From Castanea sativa (taxonomy: Eukaryota; Streptophyta; Magnoliopsida; Fagales; Fagaceae), in assembly GCF_040712315.1 (NCBI RefSeq), contig NC_134023.1, forward strand, positions 16,315,442-16,379,441: a DNA stretch of 64,000 nt. The letters are read 5' to 3'. The notes under the pieces are model-generated. The model made no database searches. It was not told the origin of the DNA and saw only the letters and a program-made list of their open reading frames with translations. The first letter of the stretch is position 1; each line of letters starts with the position of its first letter. Below are positions 1 to 11,960 of this stretch, in pieces. The position numbers and the translations under genes are program-made.

Positions 1-1010
1 CTCCTAAGCATGCATGACAATTTCAAGTAAGAGGGGTTTTATTATTATTATTATTATTATTTTTGGGCTGAATATTCTAAGTAAAAGTATTAAGTAGACA
101 CACTTGGGTAACACACGTGACATACATGACACGTGTGTTAAAATAAAGGAGATAAACAAAAAAGGAGAAGATATACTTGGGTCTGCATCATATTCACCTA
201 CGAAAGAACAAGTAAGAAAACAAACGAACTATATTTTTTAACCAAGGCTGTGTATACGGGGATCATGATTCGTATGCAGCAATGTAGGTGCTTATGCTAT
301 GCAACCACAAGGCTGCGTACGCACCCTATAGGCAGAAACTCGAATCTAAGTCATTACCCTACTACTCAAGTGGAAAATTAAAGAAACTTTAAGGAAATTA
401 AAGACTGAAAACAAGTAAACAGAATTCTAAAGACAAGAAATTAAAATAAACTATAATTCTGGATGTTATTATATTTGCTCCAAGGGTTTCCTTTCCAACA
501 AAATCAGAAACAATGATGACAATGGAACTGACAGTGGGTCAAAGGCATGCTTCTTCTCTCCTCTGTTGTAGAACTTCTTTTAAGGTAGAAAAAATAAAAG
601 AAAAAGAAGTGGATAGTTTGCTTCTCTGTTCACATCTACAGTTACCTGCCACTGAAATAGAACCGAATGCTCAAGCAGTGGTTTGTCTAATTAATAGCTC
701 TGCTGAAACCAAGCACGGAGCGAGGACTTGGAATTCGAGTGGGCGGCTTTGCTGCTGAGTGCTGTGATTTTAGCTGGATCTGCTGTTTAGCCGCAGAAGG
801 GGTATTTTTAGTCTCTTTGATTTGTAGTACTCGGTAAGGACAAAATTAGTTTGTTTAAATTTTCTTAAAGGGCCTGCCTGTTTGTTTTGAGTAAAATTGA
901 TTGGTTGGACTTAATTATTTTTTAAAATATTTTTGCTATTAGTAATTTTTAGTGCCGGGCTAATTTTTCTTGGCTTGTATATTTTGTTTTAGATTTTAGA
1001 TCTATACATG
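1..1010. other. AT-rich intergenic DNA, no gene seen
   Basis: I see no gene here. There is a short TTA trinucleotide run near 40-63. The longest open frame (513-758, plus) has no recognisable domain and looks like chance. The stretch around 240-340 is less AT-rich and repeat-like, but I could not assign it to a family. Confidence 0.5.
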
Positions 1011-1910
1011 TTTTAGAGCATTCCCATAAAAAATGTCATTTTGACACACCAAAAGCCTACTTTATTATTTTATCACACCATTTTATAATATCCCTCATAT
1101 TACATGTTTTATTCTTCAATTCTATACATCAAAATAATATTTACAACACATTAAAATAATATATTAACTCCTTATCAACAACAACAACGGCACAACCACC
1201 ACTGTCACAACAACGGCCACCAACAACAACCAATGCCGCAACAACATCGACAACCACCACTGGCACAAACCCATTACCAAACTCATACCCACAATAAATC
1301 CACAGCCACCACCAGCACAAACCCACATCTACCAACGCCACCTTAAAAAAAAAAAAACCACAACCACAAAAAAAAAAAAAAAAATCCACAACAACCCAAA
1401 AAATAACCACCACAACCACCCAATAATCACCACCACAACCACCAAATTGCCACCACAACCACAGTACCACTACCACAACTAACCCACAACCACCACATTC
1501 ACAAACTTCAAAACCTATCTCAAATCAAACAAATCCAAAAGCAAAACCCACAACTGTAGGCCAATTGAGAGAGATTCGATGGTGGGAGGTTTTGATGGCA
1601 CGACAGTGTGGCGTGGCATGGTGGATGGCATGAAGCTTGGTGGTGTGGCGTGGTGGTCAGTGTGGTGAGATCGGCGTGGCTGAGAGAGAGAGAGAGAGAG
1701 AGATGTGTTGGGAGGAGAGAAAAAGTAAATAAAATAAGAATAAATTTTTTTGGCATTTCTGTCCGTACTGTCTCATATTTGAGAGTGTACTGTAGCTCCA
1801 TGCCAAAAGTTTTGAGATTTGAAATATTTGATGAGAGTTGGTTTTTGGTGTTTGGTGTGTCAAATGCCAAATATTTGGCATTTGACACACCTGATGATAA
1901 TGCTCTAATC
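1011..1910. mobile_element. Possible non-autonomous TIR DNA element
   Basis: The two ends carry inverted copies of TTAGAGCATT: one near 1013-1022, the reverse complement at 1899-1908. The subterminal sequence TGACACACC is also present in inverted arrangement. The interior is not coding. It has an imperfect CAA/CCA-rich run (about 1170-1500), two A-runs, and a GA microsatellite (1683-1702). Long open frames on both strands here are low-complexity artefacts. I could not find a convincing target-site duplication, so superfamily and exact ends are uncertain. Confidence 0.45.
1854..1891. repeat. 38-bp perfect palindrome
   Basis: Two 19-bp arms (1854-1872 and 1873-1891) are exact reverse complements with no spacer, centred on AAATATTT. 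It lies just inside the right end of the possible TIR element, so it is probably part of that element's subterminal structure. Confidence 0.85.
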
Positions 1911-2339
1911 CTTTAAAAGGAGGAAAATGCTATAATTATAAACGTTTTTACAAATTGCTAATGTGCTTAGTGGTTATTATTAAGTAAAAAAGTGATATAA
2001 ATGGTAGGCTCAAATGCGAACTAATAAAAATTTGCTACCTCAATGGTTTGTAAAAATATTATAGAAAAGTTTGTAACTATAGCATTACTCTCAAAAGAAT
2101 TAATGATATTGTTAAGAGGGACAAAGTGTAATTTTATATAATAAAATTTCTAAAATTAATACCTATATATATACTAATAAATATTTTTTCAAAAAATTAA
2201 ATTAGGGGGAAAATTGTTCAAGAGTTGCTCCGTCACTAGCTGAAACTTTTGGTGAATTTGCTCTTTTCATTGATGATTGCAGGGACCTTCTCTGTGGCAT
2301 TCCCATGAAGAACATCAAGTCATAAATATTGCTATGGAG
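1911..2339. other. AT-rich spacer, nothing recognised
   Basis: AT-rich sequence with no open frame or repeat that I can name. It leads into the NLR-derived repeat that starts near 2340. Confidence 0.4.
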
Positions 2340-2464
2340 AAGCAAGCAAGTGTGTTGGATTTAATTATTTATGATTTATTAATTTTTTTTGTAATTCATT
2401 AATGAATTTAACAAAGATAAATTAAGTATAAACATGTACACAAACTTCAACATTTATTTTAAAC
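2340..2464 (-). repeat. Left part of split NLR-locus repeat unit
   Basis: This stretch (TTGGATTTAATTATTTATG onward) matches the start of repeat units at 40331, 41130, 51606 and 61833. It breaks off at TTTTAAAC and resumes at 39134 after element A. The same junction is uninterrupted in the units near 40430 and 41235. It is therefore host sequence cut in two by the copia insertion. Confidence 0.85.
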
Positions 2465-3361
2465 TGTTGGGTAGATAGCTTAATCCTAGTTAATTAATTC
2501 AATTACCCAAGTTGATTAATTATGTCAAATTACATGCAAATTGTGGAGGCACCAACAAATCATCAAAGAAACTAAATGTAGTGGAAATTAAATTGACGCA
2601 GTGATTTGTTGACAAATGGGAAAAATTCTTTGTAAGGTAAAAATCTCATTAGGTGAATTTAAGGTCACCACTTCTAAGAATCTATAAATCAATAACCAAG
2701 CGGTTACAAGTATGAGAAATCTTACCACTACCCTGACCTATCCCAAAATACCAACTTACAGTTGAACCTTTGCTTCAATACTCAATTGGACTTGATCTTG
2801 TAGTAGCATTTTTTTTCCCTTTGTTGCACAAATCTCCAATGTGTGACTAACTCCTTTGCACGGATCCTAGCACTTGACTAACTCCAGCAACTTGAATGGT
2901 TGTTGTTGGTTGCAAAGTTCTTCACTTCGTTAACAATGAAGATTATGAAGAACTTGGTTACAAAACCTTATGGCGTACAAAAAAAAAAAACTCTTGGTCA
3001 CTGTATTTGTGTGTGACGGCTCTTAAAATAAGCCTTATATATGTTTAGGGTTGTAAGAAAAGAAACTCTAAACAAATACATCAACATGGATCAAAATTCA
3101 AATCGAAAATTTTTGAATTCGTAAAGCTCAATAGATCAAGCTAGTGTCGAGCTTGTGTTGAGCTTCCCATTAATTCTCGATAGCAGCCTTCTGTTGAGCT
3201 TTGGTAAAATAAATTTTCTTCACTTGTTTCTTGGATCAATCTTCATGTCTTTAATACAATTACTTGATATGTATCAAACCCAACTTAGGTCTACCCAATT
3301 TACAAGTAAAATGAGTTTTGTCAAAGGATTAGTCAATTACATAGAAAATATGACTCTAACA
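2465..3361 (-). repeat. 3' LTR of element A
   Basis: An 897-bp LTR, homologous along its whole length to 38216-39133. On the plus strand it begins TGTTGGGTAG and ends ATGACTCTAACA. It contains a run of short TCGA/CTCGAT-type motifs (about 3125-3200) shared with the other copia LTRs here. Confidence 0.9.
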
Positions 3362-3374
3362 ATCTCCCCCTTTA
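3362..3374 (-). promoter_or_regulatory. Polypurine tract of element A
   Basis: On the minus strand this reads as an AAAGGGGGAGAT purine tract immediately upstream of the 3' LTR, the expected plus-strand primer for reverse transcription. Confidence 0.8.
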
Positions 3375-3882
3375 GCAATCCATGACAAAACCACAAGCAT
3401 AATTATGAGAGAAGTATAAAACAAAAATCTCCATAACTATTACACAGAAAGTACATAAATCTAACTACTACTATGAACTCTTGAAAAACTTTGCAAGAAA
3501 AGAGATCGTGGCATGATAGACTTGCAACCTGTCTTAACTGAGACACTTAAACAAGATTCATCAAGGCATCAAGTGTGAAACATAGACAAGTTATATAAAA
3601 GAAGAACCATGTGTATAAAGATAGAAAAGAAATAACACATGTAAAATAAATGTGAAGAAACATACATCATCATATATATCAAGCAAGTACAATGTATGTA
3701 AAAGGTGGTCACAAGACCATGGCACATGTAATGAGAAAGATACATCAAAACCTCACTACATCTCTCAAATAACTCTCCCCCTAACTAGTCTATCTTTATG
3801 CCAGCTCTCCCCTTAACAACATGACTACTCTCTTATAACCAAAGCTATTCTCCTTTTTTTGTCATGAATGACAAATGGTGAA

Positions 3883-5040
3883 TCATTGAGAAACAGTCAT
3901 CTCATCATTGCTAGAGGAGCCAGAAGCATCAGCATCATCATCATCATCATCATCTCTACCATCAAAAGAGTCCTCAGTAGGCTCGGGAGAGGGAGAAGGA
4001 GCAAAACTGCCAAGAAAGATGGTTATAATGACTACCAAAATCAGCACACATGTGCCAAAGCTGATCCAGAATGACAACAAGAGATGCCTTTACTCTAGAA
4101 GAGGAAGATGGAGCAGAAAATGAAGAGGGTCGAGAGGCATAGGTAGCATCCTCCACAGTACGAAAAGCAACCTCCTCTTGCTGGGCTAGAGTAGGCTCCA
4201 CATAAGGCGGCTTGGCAGCCAGTTGTGCCTCACTCCTTATGGATTCCTTTCTAATGGCACCTATGGAGGAAAAAAGAGGAGAAGAAGGAATGGTGAAGTG
4301 CAATTGCGTGAGAATGCGTGTAATAACTGAAGGAAAGATTAGCTTATCATGTGTGGCAGTGTCTCGATAGATATTTATCATATGTGAAGGAAAATCTATA
4401 GAAAGATTCTCCAAGAGAGAAAGAAGAAAACAAGCACAAGGCTTAGTGATTGTATTATAGTGGGACCATGGTGTGAGAACGTAAGTCATCACCATATTAA
4501 GGATCCTTGGACCTTAGCAAACTCAGTTGTGAAGAAATTAAAAGTATATCCCCACTCCATGTCTTTCTTACAAAATAGTGAGGCCAAGTCATCACAAAAG
4601 ATAGCACGTAGACGAGGGTGACTAGGATAGTCTGGATGAGCTACCCTAAGGGCACGTAGTATACCGAAAAGGAACTCTGGAGTTACTACGATACGTGTGC
4701 CTCAGAATACTGTAGTATACTGAGGAACAAAGGTATTGATGGCATGTATGTTGGAGTAGAACTCCTTTATAAACATACCGGGACACCTCAAGGGTTTCTC
4801 ACAAGGAGATTCTTAACCCTGAGAGCTAAATGCATCAGGAAGCGGCGTGTCTAGAAAATCAGACAGAATGACTTGGTGTTCCAAATGAATCGCCTAGTCG
4901 TAGATGTTCTCAACGAAATCCTTTTAGGAGTTCGTATCACGAAATCGAACTTTATCAGAAATAGAGGGAAGAGAAGAAGAAGATGAAGAATCACAATGAG
5001 AGATTGGGTTCTTTGAAGGAATAGATTTCTTAGGTGCCGT
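3883..5040 (-). pseudogene. Envelope-position ORF of element A (plant transposon-protein-like), broken
   Basis: This is the extra ORF between pol and the 3' LTR. It is homologous along most of its length to the plus-strand ORF at 15737-16802 in element D. The recognisable middle (HYNTITKPCACFLLSLLENL, then a DFPSH and a DKLIFPS motif) resembles the Pfam putative plant transposon protein family (PF20167), whose function is unknown. A serine-rich region lies near the N-terminus. The C-terminal tail is acidic, with an Asp run near 3920-3960. The start codon has decayed: ACG at 5038-5040 where element D has ATG. Several stops and at least one frameshift (near 4495) interrupt it. SIRE-type copia elements carry an env-like ORF at this place, but I see no clear membrane fusion or signal sequence here. 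The family assignment is from memory of motifs. Confidence 0.65.
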
Positions 5041-5282
5041 AGAAGAGAGTCTAAGGAGAAGTAAAAGAAAAGAGAACACAATAGAAGAAATGCTCAAGAA
5101 AGAAGGAAAAGAGAAGAGCAATGCATGTTTATGCATAAACATGTTACGTGAAAAACAAATTGCATTATAGGCAAAAACCCAATCCAAATTACAACACTCA
5201 CAATGATTAATCAAGCATACAATCCTAGAATTCATGGAAATATGATTATAATGATAGAAAATGCAATACATAGATTATAACG
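5041..5282 (-). other. Element A spacer upstream of the extra ORF
   Basis: Non-coding part of element A immediately upstream of the extra ORF. It ends in the TAACG target site (5278-5282) of solo LTR B. Confidence 0.5.
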
Positions 5283-6411
5283 TGTTAGGACACATGTGTT
5301 TCACTTGTTTAGAACATATGTCATTCATTATTTATGTAATTGGCTAATCCTTTGTCAAAACGCACTTTACTTGTAATTGGGTAGATTTAGGATGAGGTTA
5401 ATGCTTCAAGAAACAAGGTTTCCAGATCAAGTGTTAAAGCCATGCAAGTCTGTTCAAGAAACAAGTTGAGAAGTGCTCTTTATTAAAGCTCGACAGTTGG
5501 CTCGACAGTTGCATCTATTGAGCTTTAAGAAGCTGTTCTAGCCCCGAGACTCGACATCTGCTCGATAGCACCTCGACACCTGTAGCTGTTGAGATTTAAG
5601 AAAAATAGATTCCTAGTTCTGTTTTAACTCTAATCCGTGGATGTGTCTTTGGGCCTTCTTTTCTCCTAACCCTAGACATATAAAAGGATTATTTTAAGGG
5701 CCGTCCTAGTTCTGTTTTAACTCTAATCCGTGGATGTGTCTTTGGGCCTTCTTTTCTCCTAACCCTAGACATATAAAATGATTATTTTAAGGGCCGTCAA
5801 AGTGTGGCAAGTTGCACAAGCATTGAGAATTCCTTGTTCATGCAAATTGTAACTTGAGACGAAGTTCTTGCCCTAGTTCATCTCTCTTGTGAAGAAGTTG
5901 CTATGTCTTTGCACCGTAGGGTTTTGTAACTAAGCATCTTCTTGATCTTCATCGTGTGGATGAATTGAAGAACTTTGCAGTCAACAAATCTTCTCTAGTT
6001 GGTGATTGAAGTCTCGTATTGGGATCCGCGTAATTGGTTAGTCACGTACTTGGGAGCCGTGCATCAAAAGGAGAAACTGTCACTACAGAATAAGTTCAAT
6101 TGGGTATTAGGGTAAGGGTTCAACTGTAGGTTGGTAAGGTACTTGGGATTCCTTTACTTGTAACCGCTTGTTGTGATAATAGTGGAGTTTCGGGAGTGGT
6201 GACCTTAAAATCACCCGGTGGGGTTTTTGCCATGTAGGTTTTCCCCATTCGTAAACAAAATACCGTGTTATTTATTTTCCACTGCATACTTTAGTTTATT
6301 GGTGATTTGTTTGTGCTACCACGCTTTGCATGTTAAATTGGTTAATTAATTGAACTTGGTTAATTAATTAATTAATCCATCACAATGGGTCAATATGTTT
6401 TTGGCCTATTA
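5283..6411 (+). mobile_element. Element B: solo copia LTR
   Basis: An 1129-bp LTR of the same broad family as the element D LTRs, in plus orientation. It starts TGTTAGGACACATGTG and ends in a decayed TTGGCCTATTA. TAACG flanks it at 5278-5282 and 6412-6416. No internal region or partner LTR is present, so it is a solo LTR formed by LTR-LTR recombination inside element A. It has a tandem duplication of its core promoter region. Confidence 0.85.
5612..5797 (+). repeat. 93-bp tandem duplication with TATA box in solo LTR B
   Basis: Two direct copies (5612-5704 and 5705-5797) differ at one base by eye. Each contains CATATAAAA, the probable TATA box, and ends GGGCCGT. Element D LTRs have a single copy of this segment (about 11255-11283 for the TATA part). 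Confidence 0.9.
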
Positions 6412-6416
6412 TAACG

Positions 6417-7981
6417 GAATCACAAGACCTATCCCACATTTTTTTTTATCAAAAACACAAAAACCCCAAATATCCCAACAAAAACAAAAGCTTGGAAGAG
6501 TCCAAAACTGTGAAGGGAAGAAGGTTTTTGGTGAAAGGATAGGGTTTGGATCGAGAGAGAGGAGAGAAGGATCGAAATGTTTGAGAGAAAAGAGAACCGG
6601 GTTGAACCTCAAGTATATATAGAAACAGGCACCTCGATAGATTGAGAAGGTATCGAGGAGGTGTCAAGAACAAAAGCTTGATAGATTGAGAGGTATTGAG
6701 GAGGTATCAACGGTAAAACATCTTTGATAAATTAAGGAGGTGTCGAGCTTTGATCAAGTAGACAGAGACTTTAGGAAAAAGGCTCGATGTATCAAGATAT
6801 CTATCAAGAGGTATCGAGAAAAACCCAAAAATTCTTGATAGAAGAGGCTTGTATCAAGTTGCTATCAAGCATCTATTGAGATGCTGTCGAGCTTCTATCG
6901 AGCAACTAGAAGCAAGGTTTTTCAAGGAGGAAAAAAAATATGAGATGAATGCAACCTAGATAGACACTAAACCAAGCAACAAAGAAGCATGTTAAGCACT
7001 TAAACACATTAACAACTATAGATGCAAAGCATTCCTAGATCAAAACACACACTAAACAAGTTTAATCAATTTTATTTTCAAAAACAAGTTAAGACAGTTT
7101 AGTAAACTTATACTATCACATGTATTCCTTATGATGGCCAAATCACATTGTACCTATACAATAGTATCAAGAGTAGGAAAAAGTATGCGTGTTATGTGTG
7201 AAACCATTGCAGGAGGGCATAAGTGTCTCATTTTATGAAGAGTAGTGATATAAGAGAATCAAATACATCCATGCACAATCATAACTATTTGATGGGGACC
7301 ATCACCTTTGAGGTACATTATATAACTCTTACATCTCCTAGAAACACACTTGCAATCATAGTTAAAAGCATTTTGATTCTTTTTGTTTTTCATGTTCTTT
7401 GCATTTCTTTAAAACATAAATTTATATAACATGTATGGGTATATAAGAAAGAAGAGAATTACCTAATTATGTAAGCTAAACATCTTGTATTTACTATGCA
7501 AGTGCCACACCTTACCAAGCATGGCTTTTATGAATTGCACACATATGTTTTATGATTGACAAGTTTTAGTGGTGAAATGGTTATTTATAATTTTCTCTTA
7601 GGATTTTTTAGTCCTTCCCTTCAAAAAGAGTGATAAAGATATGAATGATAAAAAATTAACCAAATTATACAAATCATATAATTGAGGCACAAAACTCACA
7701 TTGCTTAGTTGTGCATGAAGATGCTCATCTAAGCTACAAGAGATACAAAGTTAAGAATTTTTTTTCAAAGGTCATCAAGGTACACAAGTACCAGTATACA
7801 CAAACACACATGTTTTTGTATTTTTCATATTTTTTCCTTTTTTTTGGAAAGCAATAAACAAAAGAAGCAAACAAACACATTGAAAAGCAATAAAAACTGG
7901 AAGCAAAAGCCAATGCATGAGAGAGGGAGAAAGGAATCATGCCAAGGAAATAACACCAATGTTTTGGCATAAGAACTCAAA
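6417..7981 (-). other. Element A spacer between pol and the extra ORF
   Basis: Non-coding part of element A. About 7080-7330 is recognisably homologous, in reverse, to 14500-14760 of element D (shared ACATGTATTCCTTATGATGG). About 6640-6910 is rich in the CTCGAT/ATCGAG motif, as is 14990-15190 of element D. Short open frames here carry no domain. Confidence 0.7.
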
Positions 7982-8441
7982 CTAATGACCATCTAGAGGT
8001 TTTGTGAAAAGATTAGCCTTTTGATCATCAGTGTTGACAAACATAAGGGTGAGAGTGTCATCTTCAACTAACTCACGAATGAAGTGATGTCGGATCTCAA
8101 TGTGTTTAGTTCGAGAATGTTGAACAAGATTTTTTGAGATATTTATGGCACTGGTATTGTCACAATATATAGTGAGATGTTTTTGATAAATACCATAATC
8201 AAGAAGAAGTTTCTGCATCCAAAGAAAATGAGTGTAGCAATTACCAACAGTAATGTATTCAGCCTCAATAGTGGAGAGAGATATGGAGTTTTGCTTCTTA
8301 CTCTGTTACTCATCCATGAAAGAAGATTATTTCCCAAGAAAAAACACCCACCAAAAGTACTCTTACGATCATCGGCATTACCAGCCCAGTCAGCATCAGA
8401 GTACCTAGCAAGAACATCATTAGTGTCCTTATCATACCAAA
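7982..8441 (-). pseudogene. Element A pol, RNase H portion
   Basis: The 3' end of the copia polyprotein. Read on the minus strand it shows the family's YSDADWAGNADDRKST block, then, after a frameshifted stretch, IYCDNTSAINISKN, SRTKHIEIRHHFIREL and a final ANLFTKPLD. These are standard copia RNase H motifs. The segment joins RT at 35163 once element C and one copy of its target duplication are set aside. A frameshift lies near 8280. Confidence 0.9.
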
Positions 8442-10712
8442 TGTAGACACTCGATTTTGTACCCATGGTTTAATCAAAGAAGATGACTAGAGTGACCATT
8501 CACGTACAAAAAAAAAAAAACCATTCTCACATCACATGCATCAATTTGTTCTTACATTGCATGCACCAATTCATTCATTCCATATCATAACAATGATCTT
8601 GAGATTTTAACGGTTGCAACGTTGTGTCTGGTTTCTAAATCGAACCATCGGATTGAAAGATATTGCATGATCAAGTTTACATGGTCCATATGCGTTATGT
8701 CTAGAAAGAGTCGACCACACACGATTAATTTAAATTAATTCTGATTGGTCAAACAATTAAAATTAATTAAATAATTTTGTGATTGGTTGATAATTAGTGT
8801 TTAAGATAGGGATGCATGTATAGGAATAAAAGGGATGATTGGATAACAATAAAATTGTGGATAATCTGAGCTTTATTAGGATTTATTTTGAGGGATTTAC
8901 CCACAAGATAATTGTTCTTAAAAAGCATGAATTATCTAGAAAAGAGATAAAAAAAATCATGGACGGAGGATGAAAACACGTCCAGATACAAGGACCGATT
9001 AAAAAACCTTAGAAAGAGAGTCCAAGTGACACCTGAACACGAAAGTGCGTTTGGCATCCAAGAGCCAATTTGGCACTTTTGGAGTGCCGAACGGCACTTC
9101 GAAAGTGCCGAATTACACCTTATTGGGCTTTGGCCCAATGGCCTTCAGGTGACGATAAGGCACACTCTTTTCGACCTTTTCGCAAAAGGATGAGTCCGGA
9201 TTCACATCCTAATCATTTATGCCTATTTTTAAGAGATTTCTAGCCTCTATAAATAGAGACTGGGTCTCATAATTCAACACCTTTTTCTACGCTCTAAGAG
9301 GCATACGTTTTGAGACTTAAAGATTGTTGATATTCTTTGATCCTCTCTGAGATTTTCTACAAGCATTAGGGTTTTTAGGTTTCAAAGAGAACTGAATAAG
9401 TTTCTTTGAACCCTAAAACATCCTTTCAAGAGCAAAGAGTGCTCATGCAAGAGGTTGCTTTCTAACCCTTTTGTTTTTATGTTTCTCTAATCATGATGAT
9501 GCATGCTTTCTTGTTTCAAATATTCATGTTTTGATTTGTCAATTTAGATTATCAAAACATGTTCTTGATTCTTTTATTGTGACTAAAATATTTTTTCTTA
9601 GTTTTAGAAATCTGCATGTACTAAACTAGTTTTTCTTGAAAATAAAACGGATCTACATCTTCTTAGATGTAGATATGAATTTTTCTTCAAAACAAAATGG
9701 ATCTACATCTTCCTTAGATGTAGATCTGAATTTTTCTTAAAAAAAAAAAAAAGGATTTCGTATCTTTTTTAGATACAGATCTAATTTTTTAATGCATGTT
9801 GATTTTTGAAATAAAGAAAGAGATCATGAATTGTTCTTTTGTTGTTTGTTTTGTTTGGGTCATGTAGCATGAAATTATTTTGTGAATGAGATCCTCTACA
9901 TAAATTAAAAAAAAAAATATCTTTTTTAAATATAAAAACAGATCTAATTTTTCTGTTACATAAAAAACCATTTTTTTATCTCTTAAAAAACAAATCTGAA
10001 TTTTCTCTCCAGAAATTATTCTTTTTACACATACAAAAAACAAATCTGAATTTTCTCCTTAAAAATCATTCTTTTTACACATACAAAAAACAGATCTGAA
10101 TTTTCTCTTCAAAAACCATTCTTTTTACATATACAAAACATATATGATTTTTTATAAATCAAAGTCAATTTTTTTCCTAATCATTAAAACAGGCTTGAAT
10201 TTTAAACAAAAGAGGATACATTCATAAATGGTTTTGTGTGGTTTTGTTTATTTCACATGTTCAACATATCATTCATGACATGCATAAAATGGTACATTGG
10301 TCACATGAGTCTAGAAGACTAGACTCTGTCTAGGTGGAATGAGTGTCTAACACCTTCCCATTCCATAACCTTGCCTTCAGATTTAGTTTTTTGGTTAAGT
10401 AGATCTAGCTTTATCTTTGTTTTTATTTTGAGTAGATTGTAGCTAGGATCAAAGTCATGTATATTTGGTAGATTGTAACTAGAACCCAAAGCCATGTAAA
10501 GTTCAAAATTTTTCCATTGCATTTTTTTATGCAATCAATGAAACGAAGCAATTTAGTCATGTATTGTATTTGTCATTAGTTTTTCTTATTTTTTTGTAAA
10601 TAAAAAATAAGTGGTAACTCCACACCACTTACCCAAAAAGAGAGGTGCCGTAAAAAACACTACAAAAAATCTCTTTTTTTTGAGGGGCACGCTTCAGGCG
10701 AGGTCTCTCACA
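8442..10712 (+). repeat. 5' LTR of element C
   Basis: Begins TGTAGACACTCG and ends GGTCTCTCACA. TATA box TATAAATAG at 9248-9256. It contains GGCAC/GTGCC stem arrays upstream of the TATA (9040-9115), inverted GATCTACATCT/AGATGTAGATC pairs (9650-9735) and three roughly 50-bp tandem units containing TCTGAATTTTCTC (about 9988-10140). Confidence 0.92.
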
Positions 10713-10713
10713 G

Positions 10714-10731
10714 TGGCGACTCCGCTAGGGA
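10714..10731 (+). promoter_or_regulatory. Primer-binding site of element C
   Basis: TGGCGACTCCGCTAGGGA begins one base after the 5' LTR. From family knowledge it looks like the arginine-tRNA type used by Ogre elements. I did not align it with a tRNA. Confidence 0.7.
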
Positions 10732-10878
10732 TATCAAGGGCTAAGCTTTGTGTTAAACTTAAGTGACCAAATATGTACCATTATTTTGCATGGTCTTGCA
10801 TGATATATTTGTTGTTTGTTTATTTATGTTTGATGGGATGTTGCATGATATTTTGTTGTATGTATTGTTTGTTAAAAT
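10732..10878 (+). other. Element C leader, part 1
   Basis: AT-rich untranslated leader between the primer site and the insertion point of element D. It resumes near 18440. Confidence 0.7.
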
Positions 10879-11889
10879 TTGTTAGGACATATGTGTTTCA
10901 TGTTAGGAACATATGTTATCATATATTGACTAATCCTTTGAAAAAATGTACTTTACTTGTATTTGGGTAGATCTAGGATGTGTTTAATACTTCAAGGAAC
11001 AAGATTTCAAGTTCAAGTGTTAAAGCCATGCAAGTCTATCCAAGAAACACGTGAAGAAGTGCTAGTCTTTAAATCTCGACAACTAGCTCAACAGCTAGTA
11101 TCTATTGAGATTTAAAAAGCTGTTTTAGCCCGATGCTTGACTGCTGCTCGACAGATAGGGTATCTATCGAGATTTATGAAAAACAAATTTTCAGCTTTGA
11201 TTTTCATTCCAATCTGTGAATAGAAGTTTAGGCTTTCTTTTGTCACAACCCTAAACATATATAAGGATTGTTTTAAGGGCCGTCACAGCGGATGCACATC
11301 AATGCAAAAGTTCTTCACAAGCATATTGTGAACTGAAGACATATGCCCTAGTCCATCTTTCTCTTGAAGAAGCTGTTGTGTTTGTACACCGTAGAGTTTT
11401 GTGACCAAGGAGCTTTGTGATCTTCATCATGTGATGAATTGAAAAACTTTGCAGCCAACATCCTTCTCAAGTTGGTGATTAAGCTGTGTACTGGGATATG
11501 CACATCTATTGGTTAGTCACGTATTGGGAGCCGTGCATTAAAAAGAGAGATTATCACTACAGAATAAGTCCAATTGGGTATTGGGGTAAGGGTTCAATTG
11601 TAGGTTGGTATAAGGTACTAGGATTCTTTTACTTGTAATCGCTTGTTGTGATAATAGTGAATTCTCAGGAGTGGTGACCTTAATATCACCCGTTGGGGTT
11701 TTTACCTTGGACATTTTCCCCATTTGTAAACAAATCACCGTGTCGACTTTAATTTTTGCCGCATTTTACTTTAGCTGGTGATTTGTTTGTGCTGCCACAT
11801 GTTTTGCATCGTAATTTGATTAATTAATAAACTTGGCTAATTAATCAATTAATTTATCACAAGGGGTCAATACATTCTTGGCCTATCAA
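10879..11889 (+). repeat. 5' LTR of element D
   Basis: About 1.0 kb, starting TTGTTAGGACATATGTG and ending TTGGCCTATCAA. A TATA-like TATATAAGG lies near 11258. It is homologous to 17429-18439 and to solo LTR B. Confidence 0.9.
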
Positions 11890-11890
11890 G

Positions 11891-11902
11891 TGGTATCAGA
11901 GC
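11891..11902 (+). promoter_or_regulatory. Primer-binding site of element D
   Basis: TGGTATCAGAGC, complementary to the 3' end of plant initiator methionine tRNA, the standard copia primer, one base past the LTR. Confidence 0.9.
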
Positions 11903-11960
11903 AGACACACTCTGATTAAGTTTTAATCTTTGCTGTGTGATCCATTGACCCTTGTTTGTC

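Noticed and set aside
240..340. Possible SINE-like stretch with GGCTGCGTACG
   Set aside because: Too short and degenerate; no tail or target duplication found.
1141..1476. 111-codon minus-strand open frame rich in Val, Trp and Gly
   Set aside because: It is a translation of a CAA/CCA-rich low-complexity stretch inside a repeat element; no domain or codon structure.
1520..1916. Overlapping open frames on both strands at the element end
   Set aside because: They mirror each other across the palindrome and GA repeat and have no homology I recognise.
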